The notes beneath the pieces are model-generated. The model was given only the letters and a program-made list of their open reading frames with translations, did no database searches and was not told the origin of the DNA. 64,000 nt of DNA from Sphingomonas sp. ID1715. Its GTDB lineage: Bacteria > Pseudomonadota > Alphaproteobacteria > Sphingomonadales > Sphingomonadaceae. This document shows positions 30,955 to 38,753 of the stretch, one piece after another (the first letter of the stretch is position 1; each line of letters opens with the position of its first letter). The stretch lies in NCBI RefSeq assembly GCF_013044515.1, contig NZ_JABEPR010000001.1:496001-560000 (forward strand), in the 5' to 3' direction. The position numbers and the translations under genes are program-made.

Positions 30955-31319
30955 GCCGCTACGGCGCTCTTGCATTCGCCTGCACACTGCTTTTGCCGGG
31001 CTGTTCCTCGTTCAACATGGTGGCGGATTGCGATCAGACGGGGCTGACGCTGATGCGCACCATGGTCGTGCCCGATGGCGAGCGGCCCGACGACGCCAGG
31101 CTGGCCGAACTGATGAGCGTCTCCACACCGCGTGAGGTGGCGGCGGGCTATAACGAGCGCAGGTGCAGCGCCGATCTGACTGCCTTGGGCGCCACGCAGG
31201 CGATCACCTACACGATCCGTCAGTCCGAAGGCGTGAAAGGCTGGGTGGAAGTCGATCTGCCGACGGACGCGCAGACAATGGCTCTGCGCGAGGCCTTGAG
31301 GAGCGCCTATGTCGGTTAG
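30951..31319 (+). CDS. Small predicted lipoprotein
   Basis: A 122-residue protein with signal peptide and lipobox (LLLPGC, Cys18). The mature part has two further cysteines (Cys27 and one in ERRCSADL) and an ITYTIRQSEGVKGWVEVDLP beta-rich segment. It overlaps the upstream gene by 4 bp and the downstream OmpA-like gene by 11 bp, so it is translated as part of the same operon. No family is recognised. Confidence 0.8.
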   Translation: MSRYGALAFACTLLLPGCSSFNMVADCDQTGLTLMRTMVVPDGERPDDARLAELMSVSTPREVAAGYNERRCSADLTALGATQAITYTIRQSEGVKGWVEVDLPTDAQTMALREALRSAYVG

Positions 31320-32196
31320 GGCGGCACTGGCGCTGCTCGCCGCGATCGTGCCGGTGGCTGGCGGCCTGGCGCAAGATGTCCGTTACCTCTCGACGGACGA
31401 GGCACTGTCGCTCGAACATCAAACGCGCTTCGCCCGCATGCGGAGGATCGCCCAGGAGTTTGGCGTTTTCCCGCCACCCGAGTTTCACGACTATCAGGTG
31501 CCATCGTCGGCTCTCCCGCCAAGCTTTCCGCACGATGTGCCAGTCCTGCGCATCGTCTTTCCGGAGAATGTCTTCTTCGACACCGCCTCGGCGACGTTGA
31601 AGCCGCAGGCCCAGGCGATCGTGCGGGCTATGGCCGCCATGCTCGATGGGGACGTACCCGACGTGACCGTCTTTGTCGCGGGCCATGCCGACGCGCGGGG
31701 CAGCGACGTGTACAATCACAATCTTTCGGTCGAGCGCGCCCGCGCGGTGGCGCGCCTGCTGAACGACCTGCGCCAGCGTCCGGGCGCGGTCTGGAGCATC
31801 GGCTTCGGCAAGAGCGTCCCGCTGTTTCCGAACACGTCGGACGTGAACATGGGCTATAACCGCCGAGTGGAATTGCTGCTGTCCGCTCGCATCGAAGCAG
31901 TCGCAACCTGGCTTCAGGACCAGGCGGGCGACATCTGCCGCACGAGCGATGCAGTCGAACGGGTCCGCTGCATGACGGACTTCAAGCGCGAGCGGAAAAT
32001 CTTCGAGGCCGAAGAGGTGCTGCCGGCACGCAAAGTGCGCTTGGCGGAGCGCAACATCAAGGTGAGCGGGGCGACGAGAGAGCGCGCGCGATCCTCCATC
32101 GAAGGCAATGTGCAGCGAGTAGAACCACAAGGCTCCACTCGCCTGAAAATTCATCTCAATGAACGGCGCATCTACGTCAAAACAATCGAACACTGA
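31309..32196 (+). CDS. OmpA-like peptidoglycan-binding protein
   Basis: A 295-residue exported protein (signal peptide to about residue 22). An OmpA C-terminal domain occupies about 78-192, with FFDTASATLKPQA, the core GHADARGSDVYNHNLSVERA and NRRVELLL. The conserved Asp and Arg that hold diaminopimelate are present. A positively charged C-terminal tail of about 100 residues follows and is unusual for the family. As last gene of the 27683-32196 operon it is the most likely cell-wall anchor of the assembly. Confidence 0.88.
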   Translation: MSVRAALALLAAIVPVAGGLAQDVRYLSTDEALSLEHQTRFARMRRIAQEFGVFPPPEFHDYQVPSSALPPSFPHDVPVLRIVFPENVFFDTASATLKPQAQAIVRAMAAMLDGDVPDVTVFVAGHADARGSDVYNHNLSVERARAVARLLNDLRQRPGAVWSIGFGKSVPLFPNTSDVNMGYNRRVELLLSARIEAVATWLQDQAGDICRTSDAVERVRCMTDFKRERKIFEAEEVLPARKVRLAERNIKVSGATRERARSSIEGNVQRVEPQGSTRLKIHLNERRIYVKTIEH

Positions 32197-32223
32197 GGCT
32201 TTGCTCTAAGCCCCCGAACAAAA

Positions 32224-32256
32224 CGCCCGGCGTCTCCTTTGCGGAAGCGCCGGGCG
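32224..32256 (-). terminator. Terminator of the 32307-32615 lipoprotein gene
   Basis: Arms CGCCCGGCG (32224-32232) and CGCCGGGCG (32248-32256) are perfect. On the minus strand the stem is followed by TTTTG, so it terminates the minus-strand gene; it may also slow transcription from the OmpA operon. Confidence 0.7.
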
Positions 32257-32306
32257 GTGCGACCCGAATTCGGGTTATTCTATGCCGTCAGTCGAGTGAC
32301 GCAGGA

Positions 32307-32615
32307 TCAACGCACGTCTTTGGCCGGTGTTCCCGTGTCGCCGGTCACGAGCGCTTGCTTCTGCGCGGGGGTGAGCGCATCGGCGTCGAGATCGGACTTG
32401 CGGATCGCCTCGGCCCGCTCCTCGCCTGCCTGGCGCACGGTGCGGGCCTGCTGCTCGGCGATATTAGCCTGAAGGGCGTTGGTCATCTGGCGGCCCGCCT
32501 CTTCCATCGCCTCGGCGCGACTCTCGGCCCGGTCCTCGACTTGGTCGGCAATCTCTTCCTTCTCGCTGCACCCGGCGCAAAGCGCGAGAGCGAGGATAGG
32601 GGTGATGGCGCGCAT
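32307..32615 (-). CDS. Small lipoprotein with charged helical mature part
   Basis: A 102-residue protein with signal peptide and lipobox (LALCAGC). The mature part (EEIADQVEDRAESRAEAMEE...) is highly charged and probably one long helix or coiled coil, with a C-terminal ALTPAQKQALVTGDTG. ATG 32615 was chosen because the signal peptide begins there. It lies downstream of ssrA on the same strand and ends in a hairpin terminator. The family is not recognised. Confidence 0.7.
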   Translation of the reverse strand: MRAITPILALALCAGCSEKEEIADQVEDRAESRAEAMEEAGRQMTNALQANIAEQQARTVRQAGEERAEAIRKSDLDADALTPAQKQALVTGDTGTPAKDVR

Positions 32616-32704
32616 GGGCTGTGCTCTCGGCGGGTTCGGGCGGGGATAGCGCGCGAGACCGACGAGCGTTCCCGCGGCTTCGACCAAAACCGGAGCTAAC
32701 GCGA

Positions 32705-33079
32705 TGAAAGTGGGGAGCTTCTGTTGCTCGGTGCTCCCCGTACCGCCGGAATCCGCTTCTGTTGCCCGGTGCGGCCCGAACCGCGCTTTTGGCCTACTTA
32801 ATCTTACCCGTGAGGGTTGGGATTAAGCAGCAATCGCGAGCGCCTCGTTATCGTTGGCACTTGTGTGATGGGCCGTTGCGGTGGTCCCATTCCGGGCGAA
32901 AACAGCGCTTTTCAACACACGTCGATCCTGGTTCGGCCCCATTAGCTGAGCCGCTCGGCCGGCACGCTTCATGCGTGTCGGCCAACCGGCTCACCTGGTG
33001 GAGCCGCCGGGTACTGCCCCCGGGTCCGCTGCGCCTATTATACGCCGCAGTTTATCGCCATAGCCGGGCGAACCCGGCA
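32705..33079 (-). ncRNA. ssrA: tmRNA, permuted two-piece form
   Basis: tmRNA rescues stalled ribosomes and adds a degradation tag. The gene has the alphaproteobacterial permuted order. The acceptor piece comes first and ends with CCACCA at 32996; an excised spacer follows; the coding piece then starts at 32940 with GGGGCCGAACC, which pairs with CGGCTCC of the acceptor end. The tag frame at 32823-32858 encodes ANDNEALAIAA followed by TAA. Beyond it, two related hairpin/pseudoknot units share CACCG(A/G)GCAACAGAAGC, the last closing with GGGGAGC/GCTCCCC at 32712-32739. The 5' and 3' ends are estimates. Confidence 0.92.
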
Positions 33080-33085
33080 CCGACC

Positions 33086-33114
33086 GATATAGGCGCTTGG
33101 GTGCGAGACGCCAA
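33086..33114 (-). promoter_or_regulatory. Promoter of ssrA
   Basis: On the minus strand TTGGCG and TATATC are separated by exactly 17 bases, placing transcription start near 33079. It lies about 30-60 bases upstream of the divergent ABC-F start, so the two promoters must overlap or the ABC-F leader is very short. Confidence 0.7.
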
Positions 33115-33144
33115 GGGCGGATGCTGCTATGGGCGCTCTCGATC

Positions 33145-35010
33145 ATGCTCAATCTGAACAACATCACCGTCCGTCTCGGCGGCGCGACGATCCTGAACGG
33201 CGCCAGCGCCGCCCTGCCCCCGCGCGGCCGCGTCGGCCTGATCGGCCGCAACGGCGCGGGCAAGACGACGCTGATGCGGGTCGTCGCGGGAATGCTGGAG
33301 CCCGATGAAGGTGGGGCGGAAATGCCACGCGGCGCCCGGCTCGGCTATATCGCGCAGGAGGCGCCGGCGGGCAGCGCGACGCCACTCGAGACGGTGCTCT
33401 CCGCCGACACCGAACGCGCGGCCTTGCTCGCCGAAGCCGACGTCGCGCACGGCGACCGGCTGGGCGAGATCCACGAGCGGTTGATGGCGATCGACGCCCA
33501 CTCGGCGCCGGCGCGGGCGGCGCGCATCCTGGTCGGGCTCGGCTTCGACGAAGAAGCGCAAGGGCGGCCGCTCGACAGCTTTTCGGGCGGCTGGCGAATG
33601 CGCGTGGCGCTGGCGTCCCTGCTCTTTTCCCAGCCCGACCTGCTGCTGCTCGACGAGCCGTCCAACCACCTCGACTTGGAAGCGGTGCTGTGGCTGGAGG
33701 ACTTCCTGCAGAGCTATCCGGCGACGATCCTGGTGGTCAGCCACGAGCGCGACTTCCTGAACAAGATCGTCACCCACATCCTGCACCTCGATCGCGGCAA
33801 GCTGACGCTCTATCCTGGCGGCTATGACGCGTTCGAGCGGCAACGGGCCGAGCGGCAGGCGCAGCTTGCCTCGGCGCGGGCGAAGCAACAGGCGGAGCGC
33901 GAGAAGCTCCAGGACTATATCGCCCGCAACAGCGCGCGCGCCTCGACCGCAAAACAGGCCCAGTCGCGTGCGAAGGCGCTCGCGCGGATGCAGCCGATCG
34001 CGGAGCTGATGGACGATCCGACGCTCTGCTTCGATTTCCCCAGCCCTGATGCGCTCCGGCCGCCACTGATCACGCTCGACATGGCGGAGGTCGGCTATGC
34101 GGAGACGCCGGTGTTGAAGCGGCTGAACCTGCGCATCGACCCGGATGACCGCGTCGCCCTGCTCGGCCGCAACGGCAATGGCAAGACGACGCTCGCCCGA
34201 CTGCTGGCGGCGCAACTGACGCCCATGGCGGGGGCGATCAACGCCTCGGGCAAGATGCGCGTCGGCTATTTCACGCAGTATCAGGTCGAGGAACTCGATC
34301 GCGCCGATACGCCGCTCGAGCATATGACACGCGCGATGCAGGGCGCCTCCCCGTCGGCCGTGCGCGCGCAGCTGGGACGGTTCGGCTTCTCGGGCAGCAA
34401 GGCGACCACGCAGGTCGGCAAGCTGTCCGGCGGCGAGCGGGCGCGGCTGGCGCTGGCGCTGATCACCCGCGACGCGCCGCACCTCCTCATCCTCGACGAG
34501 CCGACCAACCATTTGGACGTCGATGCGCGCGAGGCGCTGATCCAGGCGCTGAACGGATATCAGGGAGCGGTGCTGATCGTCAGTCACGATCGGCACATGG
34601 TGGAGACCACGGCCGACCGGCTGGTGCTGGTCGACCAGGGTACCGCGCGCGAGTTCGACGGATCGCTCGACGATTATGTCCGCTTCATCCTGGTAGGCGA
34701 TGGCGCGACCGAGCCTAAACAGGACAAGGCGGCGCGCAAGGACCAGCGGCGCGCCGCGGCCGAAGCGCGGGAGCAGTCCAAGCAGCTGCGTTCGCGGGTG
34801 CGGACGATCGAAACCGAGCTGGCGAAGCTAACGGCAGAGCGCAGCGCGATCGACCTCGCGCTGTTCGATCCGTCATCGGCCGAAGCGAGCCTCGCCAAGC
34901 TGTCGATGACCGAGCTGATGCAGCGCCGCGCCAACCTGGAAAGCGCGATCGAGGCGCGCGAAGCGCTGTGGCTCGAAGCGAGCGAAGCGGTCGAAGCGAT
35001 CGCCGCCTAG
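33145..35010 (+). CDS. ABC-F family ATPase (ribosome-associated type)
   Basis: A 621-residue soluble protein with two ABC domains and no membrane segments, typical of ABC-F translation factors (Uup/YheS/EttA group). Walker A motifs are GRNGAGKTT and GRNGNGKTT, the signatures are FSGGWRMR and LSGGERAR, and Walker B motifs are LLLLDEPSNH and LLILDEPTNH. The linker between the domains has the expected charged helices, and the C-terminus has a coiled coil (about 535-610) as in Uup. ATG 33145 begins the conserved LNLNNITVRLGG; upstream ATG or TTG codons lie in the ssrA promoter. Its stop overlaps the mscL stop by 4 bp. Confidence 0.94.
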   Translation: MLNLNNITVRLGGATILNGASAALPPRGRVGLIGRNGAGKTTLMRVVAGMLEPDEGGAEMPRGARLGYIAQEAPAGSATPLETVLSADTERAALLAEADVAHGDRLGEIHERLMAIDAHSAPARAARILVGLGFDEEAQGRPLDSFSGGWRMRVALASLLFSQPDLLLLDEPSNHLDLEAVLWLEDFLQSYPATILVVSHERDFLNKIVTHILHLDRGKLTLYPGGYDAFERQRAERQAQLASARAKQQAEREKLQDYIARNSARASTAKQAQSRAKALARMQPIAELMDDPTLCFDFPSPDALRPPLITLDMAEVGYAETPVLKRLNLRIDPDDRVALLGRNGNGKTTLARLLAAQLTPMAGAINASGKMRVGYFTQYQVEELDRADTPLEHMTRAMQGASPSAVRAQLGRFGFSGSKATTQVGKLSGGERARLALALITRDAPHLLILDEPTNHLDVDAREALIQALNGYQGAVLIVSHDRHMVETTADRLVLVDQGTAREFDGSLDDYVRFILVGDGATEPKQDKAARKDQRRAAAEAREQSKQLRSRVRTIETELAKLTAERSAIDLALFDPSSAEASLAKLSMTELMQRRANLESAIEAREALWLEASEAVEAIAA

Positions 35011-35438
35011 CCGCGCCGCGCGCGCAGCTCGTCCCGAATCTCGCGCAGCAGCAACACGTCCTCCGGCGTCGCGGCGGGCTCGGCATCCTTGCGCAGCTGG
35101 GCGCGGGTGGCGGCCTTTACCAGCTGATAGATGATGAAGGCGAGGATCAGGAAGTTGATGACGACGGTCACGAACCGGCCCCACCCCAGCATCACCGCGC
35201 CCGCTTTCTTCAGCGCCTCATAGTCGGTGAGCGAACCCGTATAGCCCTCCGGCACCGACCCCAGCAGCACGAACTTGCTGGAAAAATCGAGACCACCGGT
35301 CAGCGTGCTGATCACCGGCATGATGATGTCTTCGGTGAGCGACGTGGTGATCGTCGCGAAGGCGGCGCCGATGATCACGGCGACGGCGAGATCGAGGACA
35401 TTGCCCCGGGCGATGAAGTCGCGGAAACCCCTAAACAT
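35007..35438 (-). CDS. mscL: Large-conductance mechanosensitive channel
   Basis: MscL opens under membrane tension and releases solutes on osmotic downshock. The 143-residue protein has the conserved N-terminal helix (FRGFRDFIARGNVLDLAVAV), TM1 with the IGAAFATITTSL pore segment, a periplasmic loop, TM2 (VTVVINFLILAFIIYQLV), and the charged C-terminal helix bundle. ATG 35438 is preceded by GGGGAGTTGA. It converges on the ABC-F gene with a 4-base overlap. Confidence 0.97.
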   Translation of the reverse strand: MFRGFRDFIARGNVLDLAVAVIIGAAFATITTSLTEDIIMPVISTLTGGLDFSSKFVLLGSVPEGYTGSLTDYEALKKAGAVMLGWGRFVTVVINFLILAFIIYQLVKAATRAQLRKDAEPAATPEDVLLLREIRDELRARRG

Positions 35439-35502
35439 TCTCAACTCCCCAGCTGGAACGCCGTCCTAGCCTCTCTCGTTACACAGACGAAAGCAATGGC
35501 GA

Positions 35503-35531
35503 TTGCTTGGGGAGCAGGCGCAGTGTATTTC
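35503..35531 (+). promoter_or_regulatory. Promoter of the lemA operon
   Basis: TTGCTT and TATTTC are separated by exactly 17 bases, ending 27 bases before the LemA start. The pattern resembles the ssrA and tRNA-Arg promoters. Confidence 0.65.
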
Positions 35532-35558
35532 CCCGGCAACACACCTGGAGGAAATCGC

Positions 35559-36155
35559 ATGTCGTCTCGTCTGTTCGCTGCCCTGGCTGCTCCGACGCTG
35601 GCCTTGTCGGTCACCGCATGCGGGATCAACACGGTGCCGGCCTCCGAGGAAGTGGCGAAGGCGCGCTGGGCCGATGTGCAGGCCGCCTATCAGCGCCGCG
35701 CCAGCCTGATCCCCAACCTCGTGGCGACGGTAAAGGGAGCGGCCGCGTCCGAAGAGCGCATCCTGACCAACGTCACCGAAGCACGCGCGAACGCCACCCG
35801 GATCACGGTCAGCGGTGAGCAGCTGAGCGATCCGGCGGCGATGGCGCGGTTCAACGAAGCGCAGGCGCGACTGTCCGCATCCATCATCCCGCTGCAGCGG
35901 CTGCAGGAACAATATCCGCAGCTGCAGAGCCAGGCCAACTTCCAGACGCTGATGAGCCAGCTGGAAGGAACCGAGAACCGGATCAACATCACCATCCGCG
36001 ACTATAATGAGGCAGTGCGCGAGTATAACACGCGCATCCGCACGTTCCCCGACATGATCGGCGCCAAGCTGGTCCACGGCGCCAAACCGCTGGTGCCGTT
36101 CCAGGCCACCACGCCGAACGCGGACCAGGCGCCGACGGTCGATTTCGGCAAGTAA
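35559..36155 (+). CDS. LemA family lipoprotein
   Basis: A 198-residue LemA-type protein. The N-terminus is a signal peptide with a probable lipobox (LSVTACG). The core has the family motifs RRASLIPNLVATVKG and YNEAVREYNTRIRTFPDMI, which form a long helical bundle. The function of LemA proteins is unclear; they recur next to TPM-domain proteins, as here. GGAGGAAATCG precedes the ATG. The next gene begins directly after the stop (TAAGTG), so the operon is tightly packed. Confidence 0.93.
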   Translation: MSSRLFAALAAPTLALSVTACGINTVPASEEVAKARWADVQAAYQRRASLIPNLVATVKGAAASEERILTNVTEARANATRITVSGEQLSDPAAMARFNEAQARLSASIIPLQRLQEQYPQLQSQANFQTLMSQLEGTENRINITIRDYNEAVREYNTRIRTFPDMIGAKLVHGAKPLVPFQATTPNADQAPTVDFGK

Positions 36156-37058
36156 GTGCATGGTGCAACCCAGCGTGCTCCGGCGAAGGCCGGAGCCCTA
36201 ATCAGCGCTCCGGCCTTCGTCGGAGCACTATGGCAAGCGGTCTTGGCAATCTCGCTGTGCCTGCTGGCCCTCGCCTCGCCCTCCCCAGCCCAGACCTTCC
36301 CGCCGCTCTCTGGCCGTGTGGTGGACGCCGCCAACCTGCTCAGCCCCGAGCAGGAGGCGGCGCTCAGCGCCAAGTCGGAGGCGCTGGAGAAGGCAACGAC
36401 CCGGCAGTTCGTCGTCGCCACTATTCCCGACCTGCAGGGCTATCCGATCGAAGATTATGGATACCGGCTGCTCCGAAGCTGGGGGATCGGGCAAAAAGGT
36501 GTGAACAATGGCGTGATCCTCATTGTCGCTCCCAGCGACCGCAAGATGCGGATTGAAGTCGGCTATGGTTTGGAGCCTTATCTGACGGATGCGCTATCCT
36601 CGGTGATCATCCGCGAGCAGATGCGGCCGCGCTTTCAACAGGGCGACTTCGCCGGCGGGATCGAAGCGGGCGCCGACGCGATTGTCGCGCAGTTGCAGCT
36701 CCCGCAAGATCAGGCGCAGGCCCGGCAGGACCAGATTCTCAATCAAGAGCGCGCCGGGAGCAGGCGCAGCTCCGGCGGCGGCATTCCACTTGGCCTGATC
36801 TTCTGGGGCATGGTCGCGCTGTTCGTCGTCCTGTCGATGCGGCGTGGACGCAAGCAGCGCGGGGTATTCGGGTCCCGGCGCTATCGCCGCGACAGCAACT
36901 GGCCGGTGTGGCTGTGGGTCGCGAGCGAGATCGCGGAGAATGCCTCGCGTGGACGCGGCGGCGGCTGGGGCGGAGGCGGTGGCTGGGGCGGCGGCGGCGG
37001 CGGCTTCAGCGGCGGCGGCGGGTCTGGTGGGGGCGGTGGCGCCTCGGGGAGTTGGTGA
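36156..37058 (+). CDS. TPM-domain (YgcG-like) membrane protein
   Basis: A 300-residue protein. The signal/anchor hydrophobic segment (VLAISLCLLALASPSPAQ) is followed by a TPM domain at about 45-190 (VVDAANLLSPEQE, VVATIPDLQGYPIEDYGYRLLRSWGIGQKGVNNGVIL), a transmembrane helix near 215-230 and a Gly-rich tail ending in SGGGGSGGGGGASGSW. The only start in this frame is GTG 36156, and the first 24 residues (QRAPAKAGALISAPAFVGAL) are encoded by a palindromic repeat, so the native start has been rewritten. It sits between LemA and a second TPM gene. Confidence 0.9.
   Translation: MHGATQRAPAKAGALISAPAFVGALWQAVLAISLCLLALASPSPAQTFPPLSGRVVDAANLLSPEQEAALSAKSEALEKATTRQFVVATIPDLQGYPIEDYGYRLLRSWGIGQKGVNNGVILIVAPSDRKMRIEVGYGLEPYLTDALSSVIIREQMRPRFQQGDFAGGIEAGADAIVAQLQLPQDQAQARQDQILNQERAGSRRSSGGGIPLGLIFWGMVALFVVLSMRRGRKQRGVFGSRRYRRDSNWPVWLWVASEIAENASRGRGGGWGGGGGWGGGGGGFSGGGGSGGGGGASGSW
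36175..36228. repeat. Palindromic repeat, type F, forming the N-terminus of the TPM protein
   Basis: 22-base arms (GTGCTCCGGCGAAGGCCGGAGC and its near-perfect complement, one mismatch) surround a 10-base loop. It lies between the lemA stop and the signal peptide and is in frame with the TPM gene. Confidence 0.9.
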
Positions 37059-37729
37059 TGCTGACCGCAGCCGATCATGAGCTCGTCGCCGGGGCGATTC
37101 GTGAGGCAGAGACACGGACCGACGGCGAAATCTCCGTCGTCGTGGCACCCGACTCGGATACTTATGCTGATGCGGTGCTGCACTGGTCGCTGCTCGTCGC
37201 GTTGCTGCCATTGGCGCTGTTCGCCACCTTCCCCGGCCTGCTGCATTGGGCGATAGAGGTGATCCATGGGCCATGGAGCGCGGAAGAGACGCCGCTGCGC
37301 CTGATCGTTCTCTACCTGCTGCTGAAGACGGCCGGCGCCTTCGTGGTCGCCTGGGCGATCTTCCGGCTGCCACGCGTACGGCTCGCGATCACGCCTCATG
37401 CGACCAAGGAGCGCCGCGTGCGGCGGCGTGCGATCATGCTCTTCCAGGTCGGAACCGAGCGGCGCACCGCCAGCCGCAGCGGCGTGCTGCTGTATCTTAG
37501 CCTGGCCGAGCACCGTGCCGAGATCGTCGCCGACGAGCTGATCCAATTCAGGATCGGCGGCGAGGAATGGGGCGAGGCGATGATCGCCCTGCTCGAAGGC
37601 GTGAAGGCGGGCCAGCCGGGCCAAGGTATCGCCGATGCGGTTAAGCGGATCGGCAACGTGCTGGCGACGCACTTCCCCTATACCGGCACGGACCCGAACG
37701 AGATGCCCGATCGTCTGATCCAGCTATGA
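37058..37729 (+). CDS. Second TPM-domain membrane protein
   Basis: A 223-residue protein beginning with a TPM-like segment (LTAADHELVAGAIREAETRTDGEISVVVAPDSDTYADA), two transmembrane helices at about 43-63 and 86-107, then the rest of the TPM fold (AIMLFQVGTERRTASRSGVLLYLSLAEHRAEIVAD). This arrangement of a TPM domain interrupted by membrane helices is known in LemA-associated clusters. The start overlaps the upstream stop (TGATG), and its stop overlaps the Nudix start (ATGA). Confidence 0.88.
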   Translation: MLTAADHELVAGAIREAETRTDGEISVVVAPDSDTYADAVLHWSLLVALLPLALFATFPGLLHWAIEVIHGPWSAEETPLRLIVLYLLLKTAGAFVVAWAIFRLPRVRLAITPHATKERRVRRRAIMLFQVGTERRTASRSGVLLYLSLAEHRAEIVADELIQFRIGGEEWGEAMIALLEGVKAGQPGQGIADAVKRIGNVLATHFPYTGTDPNEMPDRLIQL

Positions 37730-38244
37730 GTGAAGAGCAGATCGAGACCGTCTGGGCGGGCAAGTATATCGAGGCGCGACGCAAGGGCCGCTGGGAGTTC
37801 GTCGGCCGCGCCAACAACATCCATGCCGCGGTGATCCTGGCGATCGACGACGGCCATGTCCTGCTCGTCGAGCAGCATCGTGTGCCGCTGGGCGGCCCCT
37901 GCCTGGAGCTACCCGCGGGGCTGGTCGGCGACAAGGACGAGGGTGAGACGGTCGAGGAGTCGGCCGCGCGCGAACTGGAGGAGGAGACCGGCTACCGGCC
38001 CGAGCGCATCCAAGTGATCGGCCGCTTCGCCTCTTCGCCCGGGATGGTCTCGGAGACGTTCACGCTGGTGAGGGCGCATGGGCTGACCAAGGTCGGCGAA
38101 GGCGGGGGCGAGGCGAATGAGGGGATCACCGTCCATCGGGTCCGATTGGAGGATGTGCCGGCATTCGTGGCGGACAAGCGGGTAGCGGGCATGTTCATCG
38201 ACGTGAAGATGCTGCTGGTGCTGGCCCACAGCATCCTGGAATAG
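37726..38244 (+). CDS. Nudix hydrolase, ADP-ribose pyrophosphatase type
   Basis: A 172-residue Nudix enzyme. The Nudix box GDKDEGETVEESAARELEEETGY (about 66-88) has the REx2EE metal-binding core, followed by the proline-containing region typical of ADP-ribose pyrophosphatases (SSPGMVSE at about 105). It hydrolyses nucleoside-diphosphate-linked substrates; ADP-ribose is likely. It overlaps the TPM gene by 4 bp, ending the lemA operon. Confidence 0.92.
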   Translation: MSEEQIETVWAGKYIEARRKGRWEFVGRANNIHAAVILAIDDGHVLLVEQHRVPLGGPCLELPAGLVGDKDEGETVEESAARELEEETGYRPERIQVIGRFASSPGMVSETFTLVRAHGLTKVGEGGGEANEGITVHRVRLEDVPAFVADKRVAGMFIDVKMLLVLAHSILE

Positions 38245-38245
38245 C

Positions 38246-38354
38246 CGTCATCCCGAACTTGTTTCGGGACAAGGGTGGGACGGCGTGATCTTGGGCGGTC
38301 AAACGACCACATCTCGCAACTGACGGCTTGTCCCGAAACAAGTTCGGGATGACG
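38246..38354. repeat. Palindromic repeat, type G
   Basis: 28-base arms (38246-38273 and 38327-38354; beginning CGTCATCCCGAACTTG) are perfect complements around a 53-base centre. It lies in the convergent gap between the Nudix gene and the NDUFS4-like gene, starting two bases after the Nudix stop, and may act as a shared 3' hairpin. Confidence 0.92.
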
Positions 38355-38361
38355 TCAGATG

Positions 38362-38643
38362 CTACCGGAAATTATCTGCGTAAGCCTGCAGCTTCAGCTT
38401 CGGTTGCGGCGCCGGCACGACATGGTAGGTCACGCCCTTCCTGTCGGCATAGGCCTTGGCAGCCTCCAGCGTCGGAAAGTGCAACTTCACCTGCGCCTGG
38501 GTGTCGGCGAGGCCGTTCCAGCCGGTCAGCGGATCGACCGGCGTCGCTTCCCGCGCGATATATTCCAGCACCCAGCGATCGGTCCCGGCACGGCCGGACT
38601 GGGTGGAGTTCTTCGGGCGCTGGAAGATGCGGGCGTCAGGCAT
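38362..38643 (-). CDS. NDUFS4-like ETC complex I subunit
   Basis: A 93-residue protein of the 'ETC complex I subunit conserved region' family, the alphaproteobacterial counterpart of mitochondrial NDUFS4. Motifs are RIFQRPKNSTQSG, WVLEYIAREATPVDPLTGW and QVKLHFPTLEAAKAYADRKG. It is a peripheral subunit of the proton-pumping NADH dehydrogenase, stabilising the peripheral arm. The gene stands alone; the nuo operon is not in the window. Confidence 0.92.
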   Translation of the reverse strand: MPDARIFQRPKNSTQSGRAGTDRWVLEYIAREATPVDPLTGWNGLADTQAQVKLHFPTLEAAKAYADRKGVTYHVVPAPQPKLKLQAYADNFR

Positions 38644-38753
38644 GAAGCGCCTTTAACGTGCACAGCGCTACGTTTGAAGAAAGTTTGTTCTGACAAAGGG
38701 CACAAACGACATGAAGGCCTCTCTTCGTGATCTTTGTGCCCTTTGTGAGAACA

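Noticed and set aside
27683-32196. Envelope operon considered as a Zorya-type defence system
   Set aside because: The four-helix protein lacks MotA/ExbB features, and no helicase or nuclease gene is adjacent.
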